In this document: piece by piece, positions 1 through 10,721 of the stretch
Numbering within the stretch: the stretch's first letter is position 1
Layout of the letters: the number at the start of each line of letters is the position of its first letter
Origin: Thermohalobaculum sp039026375
GTDB taxonomy: Bacteria; Pseudomonadota; Alphaproteobacteria; Rhodobacterales; Rhodobacteraceae
Direction of reading: 5' to 3'
DNA length: 64,000 bases
NCBI GenBank assembly: GCA_039026375.1
Contig: JBCCML010000017.1
Location: 18,491-82,490, forward strand
The notes under the pieces: model-generated
Database searches by the model: none
What the model saw: only the letters and a program-made list of their open reading frames with translations
Told to the model about the DNA's origin: nothing
Translations under genes and position numbers: made by a program

Positions 1-29
1 CTGACCGCTACCGAGGGCTTTGCCCATGA
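1..29 (+). CDS. Possible 3' tail of an upstream tad-locus gene
   Basis: The frame beginning at base 3 reads to a TGA at 27-29 that overlaps the ATG at 26 in an ATGA arrangement, as expected for a preceding co-transcribed gene, perhaps another TadE/TadG-like protein. Only about eight codons are visible, so neither the family nor the coding status can be confirmed. Confidence 0.3.
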
Positions 30-757
30 TTCGGTCCGCTCTACATCAACGGGTCCGTCAGTTTATCCGCGACCAGAATGGCGCCGTCGTCGTTGACTTC
101 GTGCCGGTCTTCTTCGGAATGGTCGTGATCATCCTGGTCATCTTCGAGATTGGGATTGCCTATTTCCTTAGTCTCAGGTCGCTGAAGGCCGCACAGATCG
201 GTGCGCGCGTTGCCGCTGTGATGCCGGCAATCCACTCTGGAGTTCCGCTGACAAACGAGCGTCCTGCGCCGTTAGTGGCAGGGGAGCCAACTGGCGCGGA
301 CGGCGAGCCCTGTTTCAACCCAAGCGGCGCGGATCGTTGCGTTGACCCGGGCGGACCGTGGATTTGTGATGGCGGGAGTTTTGACGCCTCGGTCTGCGAT
401 CCTGTTGCATTTGGGATGCTCGTCAGAGACATGCGGCGGACATTCTCGAACCTCGACCCAGCAGCGGTCACAGTGACCTATGCTTACAGACGCCTGGGCG
501 AGACGGGCGGGCAGTTCATTCCAGAGGTTAACGTGACGATCGCTGCGCACGACTATACTTTCGCGATCTTCAGCCTCGGCGATTACTGTCGCCAGAACGG
601 TCAGAATTGCAGCAGCGACGGTGCCGATCTGGATGGCAAAAATCGCACGCGCTTCGGCAGCGTCTCAGCCAGCGCATACGGCGAAAATACTGCCGGCCTC
701 GCACAACCAGTGCCGGCGTCCGAGGAAGATCCAACCACATCCAGTCCACAGTCCTAG
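26..757 (+). CDS. TadE-like pilus assembly pseudopilin
   Basis: This 243-residue protein has the TadE-like layout: a short basic N-terminus, then a Gly-Ala-rich stretch running into one hydrophobic helix (about residues 20-47, starting near GAVVVDF), then a periplasmic region of about 190 residues. That region has six visible cysteines that could form disulfides. TadE-type minor pseudopilins are membrane-anchored components of the Flp/Tad pilus machine. ATG 26 is preferred to TTG 20 because the basic tract starts there and it overlaps the stop of the presumed upstream gene. tadZ follows after 3 bases. The low-complexity, Ser/Thr/Pro-rich C-terminus has no assignable function. TadG or a second TadE is an alternative name. 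Confidence 0.75.
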   Translation: MIRSALHQRVRQFIRDQNGAVVVDFVPVFFGMVVIILVIFEIGIAYFLSLRSLKAAQIGARVAAVMPAIHSGVPLTNERPAPLVAGEPTGADGEPCFNPSGADRCVDPGGPWICDGGSFDASVCDPVAFGMLVRDMRRTFSNLDPAAVTVTYAYRRLGETGGQFIPEVNVTIAAHDYTFAIFSLGDYCRQNGQNCSSDGADLDGKNRTRFGSVSASAYGENTAGLAQPVPASEEDPTTSSPQS

Positions 758-760
758 ACC

Positions 761-1996
761 ATGGCATTAACGTTCAGAAAAGCGCCGAAACCCGAGCCGA
801 CCGAAGCCCTGGTCTTCGCGGACGGCTTCACCGAATTCGAAGCGCTTGCGGAGGATTTCGACTCTGAGTTTGGCGCGGGTAACTGGACCGATGTGCGCAA
901 CGCCGATGCCGAGCGCATTCTGTCGGCCAACGACGTGGACGCAGATTTCGCGATCGTGGCGATCTCGTCGGACGTGCCGCAGTCCGTGGACGGAACCGCG
1001 GACCTGATCAGGAAAGCGCGTGGCGCCGGTTTGTTGGTGCTTCTGGTGGTTGGAGAGATCTCCTCGCGCTCCATCCACCGTCTGATGCGGGAGGGCGTGA
1101 CCGAATTTACCCCCTACCCCGATTCTGACGGGGCCCTTCCTGAAGCGATCAGTCGCCTGCGCTTGGCATTGAACGCGCCAAACCTACCGCTGGGCCCGGG
1201 CGTCGCTGCGCCAGCCAGGCAGGGTATCGTCACAACTATTTACGGAGCAGCCGGCGGCGTTGGCGCATCAACCTTTGCCGTGAATCTCGCTTGGGAAATC
1301 ACACTGGCGACTCGCAAGACGGGCCACAAAGTGGCGCTGCTGGACTTTAATTTTCAGTACGGTTCGATCGCGACCTACCTGGACGTTCCGCGGCGTGAGG
1401 CGGTCTATGAGTTGGTGTCAGAGGCCGCATCCCTGGACCAAACGGGCCTGACCCAGGCTTTGTCCGTCTACGAAGACAAACTGCACGTTCTGACAGCTCC
1501 GCGCGATGCCTTACCGCTGGATATCGTAGCGCCGGGCGATGTGAAGGCGATCATCGAACTGGCCGTCGAAGCCTTCGATTACGTTGTGATCGATATGCCC
1601 CAGTCGCTGATGAACTGGTCTGAACAGGTCTACACCGCTTCGGACATCTTCTATGCGCTGATGGAAGTCGATATGCGATCGGCTCAGAATATGTTCCGCT
1701 TCCTCCGGACGCTGAAGGCCGAGGATATGGCGCTGGATAAGATCCAATTCGTCTTGAACCGTGCGCCTGGTATGACTGATCTTTCGGGTAAGGCACGCGT
1801 CAAACGGGTCGCTGAAAGTTTGGGCATCGACTACACTATCCAACTACCCGATGGTGGCCGTGCCGTCGTGAACGCCTGTGATCAGGGCGCACCTATGGCA
1901 GAAACCGCCCGTTCGAACCCGCTGCGCAAGGAAGTCGCGCGCGTCGCGAAAATGTTGGTGGAGCAGGAAGCGAAGACCCTGCGCGCCACTCAGTAA
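761..1996 (+). CDS. tadZ: TadZ/CpaE-like pilus localisation ATPase
   Basis: This 411-residue protein fits TadZ/CpaE, a ParA/MinD-type protein that places the Tad pilus machine at the pole. The first ~130 residues look like the degenerate receiver-like domain of the family. The P-loop region follows at residues 162-171 (GAAGGVGAST). It is atypical because the signature lysines of MinD proteins are absent, which is common in TadZ. A DFNFQYG stretch (D where deviant Walker motifs bind Mg) and a VIDMPQ motif follow. It lies between the TadE-like gene and tadA in a same-strand run, which supports the pilus role. Whether this member hydrolyses ATP cannot be judged from sequence alone. Confidence 0.85.
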   Translation: MALTFRKAPKPEPTEALVFADGFTEFEALAEDFDSEFGAGNWTDVRNADAERILSANDVDADFAIVAISSDVPQSVDGTADLIRKARGAGLLVLLVVGEISSRSIHRLMREGVTEFTPYPDSDGALPEAISRLRLALNAPNLPLGPGVAAPARQGIVTTIYGAAGGVGASTFAVNLAWEITLATRKTGHKVALLDFNFQYGSIATYLDVPRREAVYELVSEAASLDQTGLTQALSVYEDKLHVLTAPRDALPLDIVAPGDVKAIIELAVEAFDYVVIDMPQSLMNWSEQVYTASDIFYALMEVDMRSAQNMFRFLRTLKAEDMALDKIQFVLNRAPGMTDLSGKARVKRVAESLGIDYTIQLPDGGRAVVNACDQGAPMAETARSNPLRKEVARVAKMLVEQEAKTLRATQ

Positions 1997-2011
1997 GCAT
2001 CGGAGGGGATC

Positions 2012-3502
<1,491 letters not shown>

Positions 3503-3520
3503 CCCGGACCGCGCCGCGCC

Positions 3521-4483
3521 ATGCTGTTCCAACCCATCATTTACGGCCTGATCTTCATCAGCGTCTATTTGATGCTGGGCGGGATCTATTTCCTTGTTTT
3601 CGGCAAACAGCTTCGGCGCGAGAAACGGATCAACCGCCGCCTGGCGCTGTTGCAGGAAGGACGTGACACCGAAGAGGTGCTGACAATCCTGCGGACCGAG
3701 CGCGAGAATGCCGAGAAATCGGCGTCCTACCCGCTGATCGGTACGCTGGTCGACAAGGCGCGGCACGCCAACATTCTGATCAGCCCGCGCATGCTGATCG
3801 CAGTCGTACTGCTGACGTGCTTTGTCACGTTCCTTCTGCTGACGCTGTTCACCAGTGCGATCTTCGAGATCCGGCTGCTGGTTTCGCTGACCTGCGGCTA
3901 CGGGACAGTCTACTTGTGGCTGCGCAACAAGGCCAAGGCGCGGATATCGTTGTTCGAAGAGCAACTGCCCGACGCCCTAGACCTGATGGTCCGTTCACTG
4001 CGGGTAGGCCATCCAATCAATGCGGCGATTGCTATCGTTGCCCGGGAGATGCCCGATCCCCTGGGCACAGAGTTTGGTTTGATAGCAGACGAGGCCACCT
4101 ACGGCATGGCGGTGACCGAGGCGCTGGACCGGCTGGCAGACCGGGTGCCGGTGCATGACCTCAAGTTCCTGGCGATCGCCGTGAACATTCAGGCGACATC
4201 GGGCGGAAACCTCGCCGAGATCTTGGACGGTCTGGCCAAGGTGATCCGTGCGCGGTTCAAGCTGTTCCGGAAGGTCAAGGCCATCACGGCAGAGGCGCGC
4301 TGGTCATGCTGGTTCCTGTCGATCTTCCCGATTGTGGCGCTATTGGGCGTGCAGCTGGTCGAGCCCGACTACTACAACCGTGTGGATGATCACCCGCTGT
4401 TCATTCCCGGCGCCATCCTCACCTTCGTGCTGTTGGTGCTGAACATCATCTTCATGCGCATCCTTGTGAACATTAAAGTTTAG
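3521..4483 (+). CDS. tadB: TadB inner-membrane pilus platform protein
   Basis: This 320-residue protein matches TadB, one of the two GspF/T2SF-fold platform proteins of the Tad system. A hydrophobic N-terminal helix (about residues 4-24) is followed by a paired-helix region near residues 90-130, a cytoplasmic four-helix T2SF domain (signature LPDALDLMVRSLRVGHP, then a conserved ATSGGNLAEIL segment) and two C-terminal membrane helices. The gene lies 18 bases after the ATPase and 11 bases before tadC. Family membership is clear. The TadB/TadC split is assigned by gene order. Confidence 0.9.
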   Translation: MLFQPIIYGLIFISVYLMLGGIYFLVFGKQLRREKRINRRLALLQEGRDTEEVLTILRTERENAEKSASYPLIGTLVDKARHANILISPRMLIAVVLLTCFVTFLLLTLFTSAIFEIRLLVSLTCGYGTVYLWLRNKAKARISLFEEQLPDALDLMVRSLRVGHPINAAIAIVAREMPDPLGTEFGLIADEATYGMAVTEALDRLADRVPVHDLKFLAIAVNIQATSGGNLAEILDGLAKVIRARFKLFRKVKAITAEARWSCWFLSIFPIVALLGVQLVEPDYYNRVDDHPLFIPGAILTFVLLVLNIIFMRILVNIKV

Positions 4484-4494
4484 CGAGGCGCGTT

Positions 4495-5523
4495 ATGGTT
4501 TTACCTCTGCAAGCAGATCCAATTCCAGGTGCCGAGATCGCCCCTGGGCCGGAGCAGGCAGGGCTGATTTCGCGCCTTTGGCAGGCCCTGGAAGACAGCT
4601 ACGGCACGGCTGGACCATTTTACGCCGTCATTGTTCTAGGCGTCTTGCTGGTCCTGATCTTCTTGCCGTTTCTCATGCGCAAGCAGAAGGACCCTTTGGC
4701 CCGGTTCTCGTTCCGTGACGAGCGGTTGGACGATGAACTGGTGCGTCTGCGTGAGAACAGCGACGATGGCAGCCTGCAGAAGCTTGCGCCTTATTTGGAG
4801 CCAAGCGACCAGGAACAGCTGAGCGCAACCCGCACCGACCTGCGGGCGGCAGGCTACAAATCACGCTCGGCGGTGCGGCTTTACTTCTTCGCGAAAGCTG
4901 CGATGGGGCTGGTATTGCTATTCGGCGCTTTGGTTCTGACACTGCTGGTGCCAGAAGAGCCAGATATCACCTTCTCGATCATCCTTTCCGGCGTGATCGG
5001 GCTATTCGGATATTTCTTGCCAATCTACTGGGTCAAACGGCAGGGCGCGGTTAGGCAGGAATCAATCCAAAACCACTTTCCAGACGCGATGGACATGATG
5101 CTGGTCTGCATCGAAGGCGGCCAGTCACTTGATCAAGCAATGGCCCGTGTCGGCGAGGAAATGGCCACATCATCCAGCCCGCTCTCGGAAGAGCTGCAGA
5201 TTGTCACCTATGAGTTTCGGGCCGGTAAGGACCGCTCCAGCGTGCTGCGTGACTTTGCCGAACGTTGCAATGTGAACGATATCTCCAGCTTCGTTACCGT
5301 GCTCATTCAGTCCCAACAGTTCGGCACATCGGTTGCGCAAGCGCTGCGGGTCTACGCCGCTGAAATGCGGGACAAGCGTCTGATGCGCGCCGAGGAAAAG
5401 GCCAACGTGCTGCCAACAAAGCTGACGCTGGGCACGATGATGTTCACAGTGCCTCCGCTGATCCTGATCCTTGTCGGTCCCTCCTTCATCATGATTGTCC
5501 GCTCGCTCGCGGGCTTTGGCTGA
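4495..5523 (+). CDS. tadC: TadC inner-membrane pilus platform protein
   Basis: The second T2SF-family platform protein, 342 residues, has an N-terminal membrane helix (about residues 38-60), a central pair of helices (about 120-175), the conserved FPDAMDMMLVCIEGGQSLDQA segment spread over the T2SF domain, and a C-terminal helix. It is expected to form the inner-membrane platform with TadB and to contact the CpaF ATPase. The stop overlaps the start of the next TPR lipoprotein by one base (TGATG), which indicates translational coupling within the tad operon. Confidence 0.9.
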   Translation: MVLPLQADPIPGAEIAPGPEQAGLISRLWQALEDSYGTAGPFYAVIVLGVLLVLIFLPFLMRKQKDPLARFSFRDERLDDELVRLRENSDDGSLQKLAPYLEPSDQEQLSATRTDLRAAGYKSRSAVRLYFFAKAAMGLVLLFGALVLTLLVPEEPDITFSIILSGVIGLFGYFLPIYWVKRQGAVRQESIQNHFPDAMDMMLVCIEGGQSLDQAMARVGEEMATSSSPLSEELQIVTYEFRAGKDRSSVLRDFAERCNVNDISSFVTVLIQSQQFGTSVAQALRVYAAEMRDKRLMRAEEKANVLPTKLTLGTMMFTVPPLILILVGPSFIMIVRSLAGFG

Positions 5524-6098
5524 TGAAGGCAGCAGCGCTAAGCGTTGTCCTAACCGTGGCATTAAGCGGGTGCGAGTTGATGCCTAAAGCCCCGGCGGCG
5601 CAGTTGCCACCGGCAGTATCGCTGCCACAGACATCGGGCACATATTTAAACATGGGCCGGTACTTCCTCAGCCAAGGTCAGCCCGAGCTTGCACACGACG
5701 CATTCATCCGCTCGTTACGTGTCGAAGGCGTCAGCGCCGCAGCGTTTTCGGGCGCCGGGGTGGCCGCCGAAAAACAAGGCTTGTTGCATCAGGCTGAACG
5801 CTACTTTGAAAAGGCCGTTCGTCTGGCACCCAACTCGGTCGTGGCATTCAACAACCTGGGCGCGGTGCGCTATCAGATGGGCCAATTCACCGAGGCAAAG
5901 CATGCTTTTGAGACGGCCTTCAAGCTCTCTAGCGGGCAAAGCCCGGTGGCCGGTTTGAATTTGGCCCTCGTCGAGCGCGCAATGAACGAAGCGGACGGCC
6001 AGGAATTGGCACTGGCGCCAAACCCTGTTCCTTTGCAAAGACTAGGGACGGGAGAGTACGCCTTGGGCACACCAAGAGCCCTGGGAACGGAGGAATAG
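5523..6098 (+). CDS. tadD: TadD-like TPR lipoprotein
   Basis: This 191-residue protein starts with a lipoprotein signal peptide ending in the lipobox ALSGC (Cys near residue 17), followed by a Pro/Ala linker and about three TPR repeats (for example the YFEKAVRLAPNSVVAFNNLG region near residues 90-110). TadD proteins are outer-membrane-associated pilotin-like lipoproteins that help the TadZ/RcpA machinery. It overlaps tadC by one base. Its C-terminal ~40 residues are not TPR and cannot be assigned. Confidence 0.8.
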   Translation: MKAAALSVVLTVALSGCELMPKAPAAQLPPAVSLPQTSGTYLNMGRYFLSQGQPELAHDAFIRSLRVEGVSAAAFSGAGVAAEKQGLLHQAERYFEKAVRLAPNSVVAFNNLGAVRYQMGQFTEAKHAFETAFKLSSGQSPVAGLNLALVERAMNEADGQELALAPNPVPLQRLGTGEYALGTPRALGTEE

Positions 6099-6102
6099 CG
6101 TC

Positions 6103-6954
6103 ATGCATCGCGCCATGAGACTGACGATAGCCCTAGGCCTTCTAATGACCGCAGCGTGCGATCGCACCGCATTGGAAGACCGCGAGGCACCGTTCGGTCC
6201 GTCGGTGATCGATGCCGCTGAGATCCAGGATCTACTGCTCACGGCTGGAAACCCAGACGAATCCGCCGCTTACTTTGCTGCCGCCCTGGCCGAAGAACCC
6301 GATCGTGCGGATTTCCGTCGCGGCCTGGCAATCTCGCTCGTGCGCGCAAAACGATACCCCGAGGCAAGCCGGGTCTTCCAAGAGATGGTGACGCTGAACC
6401 AGGCCGAACCACAGGACTTGGTTGAATATGCCTTTCTGGAAGCACGGCTGCAGAATTGGAGCGCTGCTGAAAGCCTGGCGGCCTCCTTGCCGGGCGGCCT
6501 GGTCTCACCTCGGCGCTATCTGCTTGAAGCGATGCTGGCCGATCATCAGCAAAATTGGTCGAACGCGGATGCCGCCTATGCGCAGGCTGAAAGTCTCAGC
6601 CCTAATCCGGCAAGCGTTCTGAATAACTGGGGCGTAAGCCAGATGTCGCGCGGCGACCTGCCTGCGGCAGAAGACACGTTCATGCGGGCCCTGTCGTTCA
6701 ATTCGCGGCTGTTCAGCGCCAAGAACAACTTGGCCATCGTACGTGGCCTGCAGGGCAACTACCAACTGCCCGTCGTGCCGATGACGGAAAAGGAAAAGGC
6801 GTTGATCCTGAATAATCTCGGCCTGATCGCGCTGCGTCAGGGCGAGCGCAACATCGCCAAAGGGCTGTTTGCAGCCGCCGTCGAGACGCATCCACAGCAC
6901 TATGCCGGTGCGGCCGACCGGCTGGCAGCTTTGGAAGCCGTGGTCGAGAACTAG
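6103..6954 (+). CDS. Second TPR lipoprotein of the tad locus
   Basis: This 283-residue protein has its own lipoprotein signal (lipobox MTAAC, Cys about residue 19) and several TPR-like helical pairs across residues 50-280, including ASVLNNWGVSQMSRGDLPAAE-type repeats. It follows tadD by 4 bases and has a strong GGAGG ribosome-binding site at 6089-6093. In roseobacters such a protein commonly follows tadD and is presumed to act as an assembly scaffold in the periplasm. An alternative start at 6115 would shorten the signal peptide, so ATG 6103 is kept. The exact partner in the pilus machine is unknown. Confidence 0.75.
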   Translation: MHRAMRLTIALGLLMTAACDRTALEDREAPFGPSVIDAAEIQDLLLTAGNPDESAAYFAAALAEEPDRADFRRGLAISLVRAKRYPEASRVFQEMVTLNQAEPQDLVEYAFLEARLQNWSAAESLAASLPGGLVSPRRYLLEAMLADHQQNWSNADAAYAQAESLSPNPASVLNNWGVSQMSRGDLPAAEDTFMRALSFNSRLFSAKNNLAIVRGLQGNYQLPVVPMTEKEKALILNNLGLIALRQGERNIAKGLFAAAVETHPQHYAGAADRLAALEAVVEN

Positions 6955-6959
6955 CCCCA

Positions 6960-7478
6960 ATGGACACGACCGCGCTTTGGCTCGCCTTTGCGGCGCTGGT
7001 TCCGTTGATGGTCTACACTAGCTGGCATGACCTAAAGTATCTGACCATTCCGAACTGGATCTCGCTGGCCTGTGTCGGGATCTACGTTGCTACGGCATCC
7101 TGGGGGTTGGCGTTCGAGACGTTCCTTTGGGGTCTTGGGGGCGGTGTCATCGCGCTGGTCTTGGGTTTTGTGCTCTACTCGATCCTGCACAGCGTGGGTT
7201 TGGCCGCCATCGGTGCCGGCGATCTGAAGCTCATCTCCGCATTGGTCCCCTTCATGTGGTGGCGGGATGCGGCGGAGATCCTGTTGATCTTCACAATTGT
7301 GATCTGGATCTTCCTGATCTTTTTCGTGATCGCGTGGAAACGGATCAAGCGTGCCAGCAATTTCGCCGCCATGAGCCAGGACGAAAAGAAGACGTTCAAA
7401 CTTGCGTCTCCCTTCGGGATCTCATTGGCAGCTACGATCCTGATCTATCTGGGCCGAAAGGTGCTGGAGACGCTCTAG
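6960..7478 (+). CDS. cpaA: CpaA/TadV-type prepilin peptidase
   Basis: This 172-residue polytopic membrane protein fits the type IV leader peptidase family (A24) that cleaves Flp prepilins. It has about six membrane helices. The first catalytic Asp lies in the cytoplasmic loop W-H-D-L-K (about residues 21-25), and the second is in the GxGD-like motif GAGDLK (about residues 87-92), which is the signature of aspartic prepilin peptidases. It is the short form without the methyltransferase domain, as usual in Tad loci. It closes the plus-strand tad operon and converges with the next gene. Confidence 0.9.
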   Translation: MDTTALWLAFAALVPLMVYTSWHDLKYLTIPNWISLACVGIYVATASWGLAFETFLWGLGGGVIALVLGFVLYSILHSVGLAAIGAGDLKLISALVPFMWWRDAAEILLIFTIVIWIFLIFFVIAWKRIKRASNFAAMSQDEKKTFKLASPFGISLAATILIYLGRKVLETL

Positions 7479-7492
7479 TTGGGGCAGTCATC

Positions 7493-8257
7493 TCAGCTTT
7501 CGCTCCAGTCCGCCCAGTCTTGGTCTTCCTGGAACAGTGGCGGGTGATCGGTGATCACGCCGGTCAGACCCAGTTCACGGAACGCCACCATCACCCGGGG
7601 CTCGTTGATCGTGTAGACGCGGACATCAAAGCCAAAGCTTGCCGCCTCAGCCAACAGGCTGCGGCTAATCTCGCGGAAATTCAAATGCAACGCGGCGGCG
7701 TTCAGGGCATCCAGATGCGCCCGCCAATCCGGCGGGGGCCGCGTCCACAACCCTGCAATCGGCTGATTTGGCATCAACCGGCGCATAGCTGCCAGCTCAT
7801 CCAGATCGAAGCTGGAGACAATGATCCGCCTTTGTGTCCAGGGTCGGGCGGCCAGGGCTTCGGCGACCTTTTTGGCAACGGCGCCTAGGGGTTGATCGTG
7901 CCGCTTGATTTCCAAGTTTGCATGGAAGTCCAGTGACCCCAGCAGGTCCAACATCTGGTCCAACGTGGGCAAAGGCTCCGAAGCAAAGGCAGGCCCATGG
8001 CCGCGCCCCGCAAAGATGCCCGGCAGATCCCCAGCTTCCAGTAATGCGATTGACCCGGTCCAGGTTGTACAACGATCCAACGTTTCATCGTGGTGGATCA
8101 CCGGGGTGCCGTCGCCCAGAAGCGAGACGTCAAACTCGATCCACCAGACGCCTTGAGCGGCTGCCGCCGCGACAGCCGACAGCGTGTTTTCGGGCGCCGC
8201 ACGGCTGGCGCCACGATGCGCGATAAGACGACCGGGATCGTCGACATTCGGTCTCAT
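7493..8257 (-). CDS. Glycerophosphodiester phosphodiesterase
   Basis: This 254-residue protein is a GDPD-family enzyme that hydrolyses glycerophosphodiesters to glycerol-3-phosphate and an alcohol. Family residues are visible: HRG (His14-Arg15) and PENT near the N-terminus, the metal-binding EFD motif, an H-H-D-E segment, and LEIK further on. ATG 8257 is chosen because the catalytic HRG normally lies close to the start. The GTG-initiated extension to 8335 adds a basic, Cys-containing stretch without a clean signal peptide. No signal peptide means a cytoplasmic location. It may recycle headgroups of membrane lipids. The neighbours do not suggest a specific pathway. Confidence 0.85.
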   Translation of the reverse strand: MRPNVDDPGRLIAHRGASRAAPENTLSAVAAAAAQGVWWIEFDVSLLGDGTPVIHHDETLDRCTTWTGSIALLEAGDLPGIFAGRGHGPAFASEPLPTLDQMLDLLGSLDFHANLEIKRHDQPLGAVAKKVAEALAARPWTQRRIIVSSFDLDELAAMRRLMPNQPIAGLWTRPPPDWRAHLDALNAAALHLNFREISRSLLAEAASFGFDVRVYTINEPRVMVAFRELGLTGVITDHPPLFQEDQDWADWSES

Positions 8258-8348
8258 TCGACTCTTCCCTGCCCCACTGCTTGCCTCTGCGCCGACCTTG
8301 TTGCAAACCCGGCACGCGATGAGAACCAATAACACATGCAGGCGCTGA

Positions 8349-10166
8349 ATGGTCCGCTACGCCCTTTTCGTAGCGCTGATCGCAGCCACCGCTTACCTCA
8401 GCTATGATCTGGGGCGCTGGGGTGCGCGCGCCTACGAGCGGATGCAGGTGCAGCGGGTCGAAAGCGGGCTAGAAGTTCTGGGCATCCGCTGGGCGCAAAT
8501 AGAAGCTGACGGGTTGATGTTGGAGTTGCACGGTCACGCACCGGATATGTTCGCCCGTGATCTTGCCCTGGAATCCGCAGCGGCGATGGCGCCCCTGGCA
8601 CGCATCGGCAATTTCGCGACCGCCACGTTGGCCCCGCCCGAGCGGCGCGACAACGTGCGGATCGAACTGCATCGAAACGCCTCTGGCATCACCATGACGG
8701 GGCAGACGGCCAGTCGGGACATGCGCGACCGGCTCAACGCCACGCTGCGCCGGGATGCCCCAGTGGCGGAGCTGCGCAATCTGACGGGTATCCAGGCCGC
8801 CACACCCCCTAATGGTTGGGGGCCAGAGATCGACATCGCCAGCCGCGCCGCGGGGGCGCTGCCCAATGCCTATGTGGTGATCCGGCCCGGCCGGGTCATG
8901 ATCAAAGGAAATGTTGACGACGCGGCGACCCGCGATGCCCTGACCGAACGGTTGGTCACGCTGGCCGGCACAAATGTCGCCCTGGACATGGAGATCGGCA
9001 TCCCGCCCAAGGTTATCGTGCCGTTTGCCTTTGCCGCCTGGAAGGAACTCGGTGGCACGATCATCCCAGAGATTTGTGCCGCCCGCAGTCCCGAAGATGC
9101 CGCACAAATTGCGCGCCTGCTCAGCGAACACTCCACCGCGCGCCATATCACGCCGTGCGCGGTCGGTCTGGGCGGCCCCCCGGGGGATTGGCCAGCTGCA
9201 ATAGCAGCAGCCGTAACCGTACTGGAACAACTCCCAGCCGGTAGGGTGGACGTGGAATACCGCCATATCAGGTTGATTGCAGCACCGCCGACTCCACCCG
9301 CAGATTTCGAGCAGGTGGCCGCGGCCTTCCAATATGTTGTGCCCGAAGGTTTCACGGCAGAAGCGCGCTTGGACAGCCAGGACGTCGCCACGCTCAGCAG
9401 CATCGGCCGTGAACGCTATTGGATGCGGATCGAACGCACCGCGGACGGCGTCAGCGTTCGGGGCGAGGTACCTGATAACGCAGCAGCGGTTACCGTCTCG
9501 ACCTATGCTGCAGCGCTCTTCGGGCTCAGCACAGTGGAAACTGAATTACGTGACGTGGGCCGTGCGGCCCCGGCTGGCTGGACGACGGCTGCGCTGAGAA
9601 TGCTGGATGCTTTGGCCGAAACAAATGGCGGCGCGGCCGAGATGGCGGGCTACCGCGTCTCGCTGCACCTGAACGCGCGCGATCCTGTCGCCGCGGAACG
9701 CCTGCACGCAGCGCTGGAGGTCGCCCTGCCAGATTACGCCGTGCACACAGTCACCACCATCGACGTACCTGCCGCATCCGCATCCGTACCAAAACCAGCA
9801 CCCGCTTGCGCCGCCGCGCTGGCCCGCGTCGTACAGGCAACACCCATCGATTTTGCCCCCGGCAGCGCTGTGATCAGTGATGCCAGCCTTGCCGCACTTG
9901 ATCAGTTGGCCGAGGTCTTTGGCGGATGCACCGGCGACAGAATTGAGATTGGCGGCCATACGGACAGCCAGGGCTCTCAGGACCTTAATCAACGTCTCAG
10001 CCTAGCCCGCGCTCAGGCGGTGGTAACCGGACTGACCAATCGTGGGGTACCGCTTCATTGGATGTCAGCCCGAGGCTATGGCGAGACCCTGCCCATTGCC
10101 GATAACACGACCGACGCCGGGCGCGCGCGCAACCGGCGCATCGAATTCCAACCGGCCGAGGGCTGA
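8349..10166 (+). CDS. OmpA-family envelope protein with long N-terminal region
   Basis: This 605-residue protein has an N-terminal membrane anchor or signal (about residues 2-20) followed by a ~460-residue periplasmic region. That region contains repeated alpha-beta units resembling BON-type domains. It ends in a clear OmpA-like peptidoglycan-binding domain (about residues 490-603; motifs IEIGGHTDSQG, NQRLSLARAQAV and RARNRRIEF). The C-terminal domain should bind diaminopimelate in the cell wall, tethering the inner membrane to peptidoglycan. The next gene begins 3 bases later and encodes a membrane-anchored coiled coil, so the two products probably work together. The function of the large middle region is unknown. 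Confidence 0.75.
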   Translation: MVRYALFVALIAATAYLSYDLGRWGARAYERMQVQRVESGLEVLGIRWAQIEADGLMLELHGHAPDMFARDLALESAAAMAPLARIGNFATATLAPPERRDNVRIELHRNASGITMTGQTASRDMRDRLNATLRRDAPVAELRNLTGIQAATPPNGWGPEIDIASRAAGALPNAYVVIRPGRVMIKGNVDDAATRDALTERLVTLAGTNVALDMEIGIPPKVIVPFAFAAWKELGGTIIPEICAARSPEDAAQIARLLSEHSTARHITPCAVGLGGPPGDWPAAIAAAVTVLEQLPAGRVDVEYRHIRLIAAPPTPPADFEQVAAAFQYVVPEGFTAEARLDSQDVATLSSIGRERYWMRIERTADGVSVRGEVPDNAAAVTVSTYAAALFGLSTVETELRDVGRAAPAGWTTAALRMLDALAETNGGAAEMAGYRVSLHLNARDPVAAERLHAALEVALPDYAVHTVTTIDVPAASASVPKPAPACAAALARVVQATPIDFAPGSAVISDASLAALDQLAEVFGGCTGDRIEIGGHTDSQGSQDLNQRLSLARAQAVVTGLTNRGVPLHWMSARGYGETLPIADNTTDAGRARNRRIEFQPAEG

Positions 10167-10169
10167 GCC

Positions 10170-10721
10170 ATGCTGACAGGAACCCAACTTGCCACCGCGA
10201 TCAGCGCCGTTTTGGTGGCAGCGGTGGCGATCGGCTGGGTCTTGCATTGGATCTGGACACGCCTGTCGAACGCGGCAATCACCGACACGGCCCGCATCAC
10301 CGAGATGATCAACCGTCTGCATGAAGCGGACCGGGCGCGTGAAGCTGCCGAAGATGCACGTGAGCTCGCCGAAAACCTGCTGGCCTCGCGCGAAGCCGAA
10401 ATGGCCAATCGCATGGCGGCGATGCAGTCTCGCCTGGATGGTGCGCTGGACGGTCGCGAAGCTGAATTGACGCGCCAATTGCGCGAAGCGCAGGCAGATG
10501 CCGAAGCCTCAATGTCCGGCTTGCGCAGCGCGCGGGGGCGGGTCATGGAACTGGAGGTCGAGATAGATGCGCTGCAGCGCCAATTGGCCGAAGCGTTGCC
10601 CGAGCCGGAGGCACCCACGGAAGTAGAAGTGCACAAGGAGGATGAGGGGCAGGATCCGGATCAGGGTCAGGATCAACCGCCCCCAGCCGCCGCAGAAGAT
10701 CAGCCGCAAAAGGCGTCTTAA
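10170..10721 (+). CDS. Membrane-anchored coiled-coil protein, unknown function
   Basis: This 183-residue protein has one N-terminal membrane helix (about residues 8-29), a long uninterrupted charged helix rich in Ala, Arg and Glu (about 40-145, strongly heptad-like), and an acidic Pro/Gln tail (about 146-183, with repeated DPDQGQDQ-type residues). The product looks like a structural or scaffolding factor in the envelope. It is transcribed with the OmpA-like gene 3 bases upstream. Its stop overlaps the convergent moaE stop by three bases. No recognised family. Confidence 0.7.
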   Translation: MLTGTQLATAISAVLVAAVAIGWVLHWIWTRLSNAAITDTARITEMINRLHEADRAREAAEDARELAENLLASREAEMANRMAAMQSRLDGALDGREAELTRQLREAQADAEASMSGLRSARGRVMELEVEIDALQRQLAEALPEPEAPTEVEVHKEDEGQDPDQGQDQPPPAAAEDQPQKAS

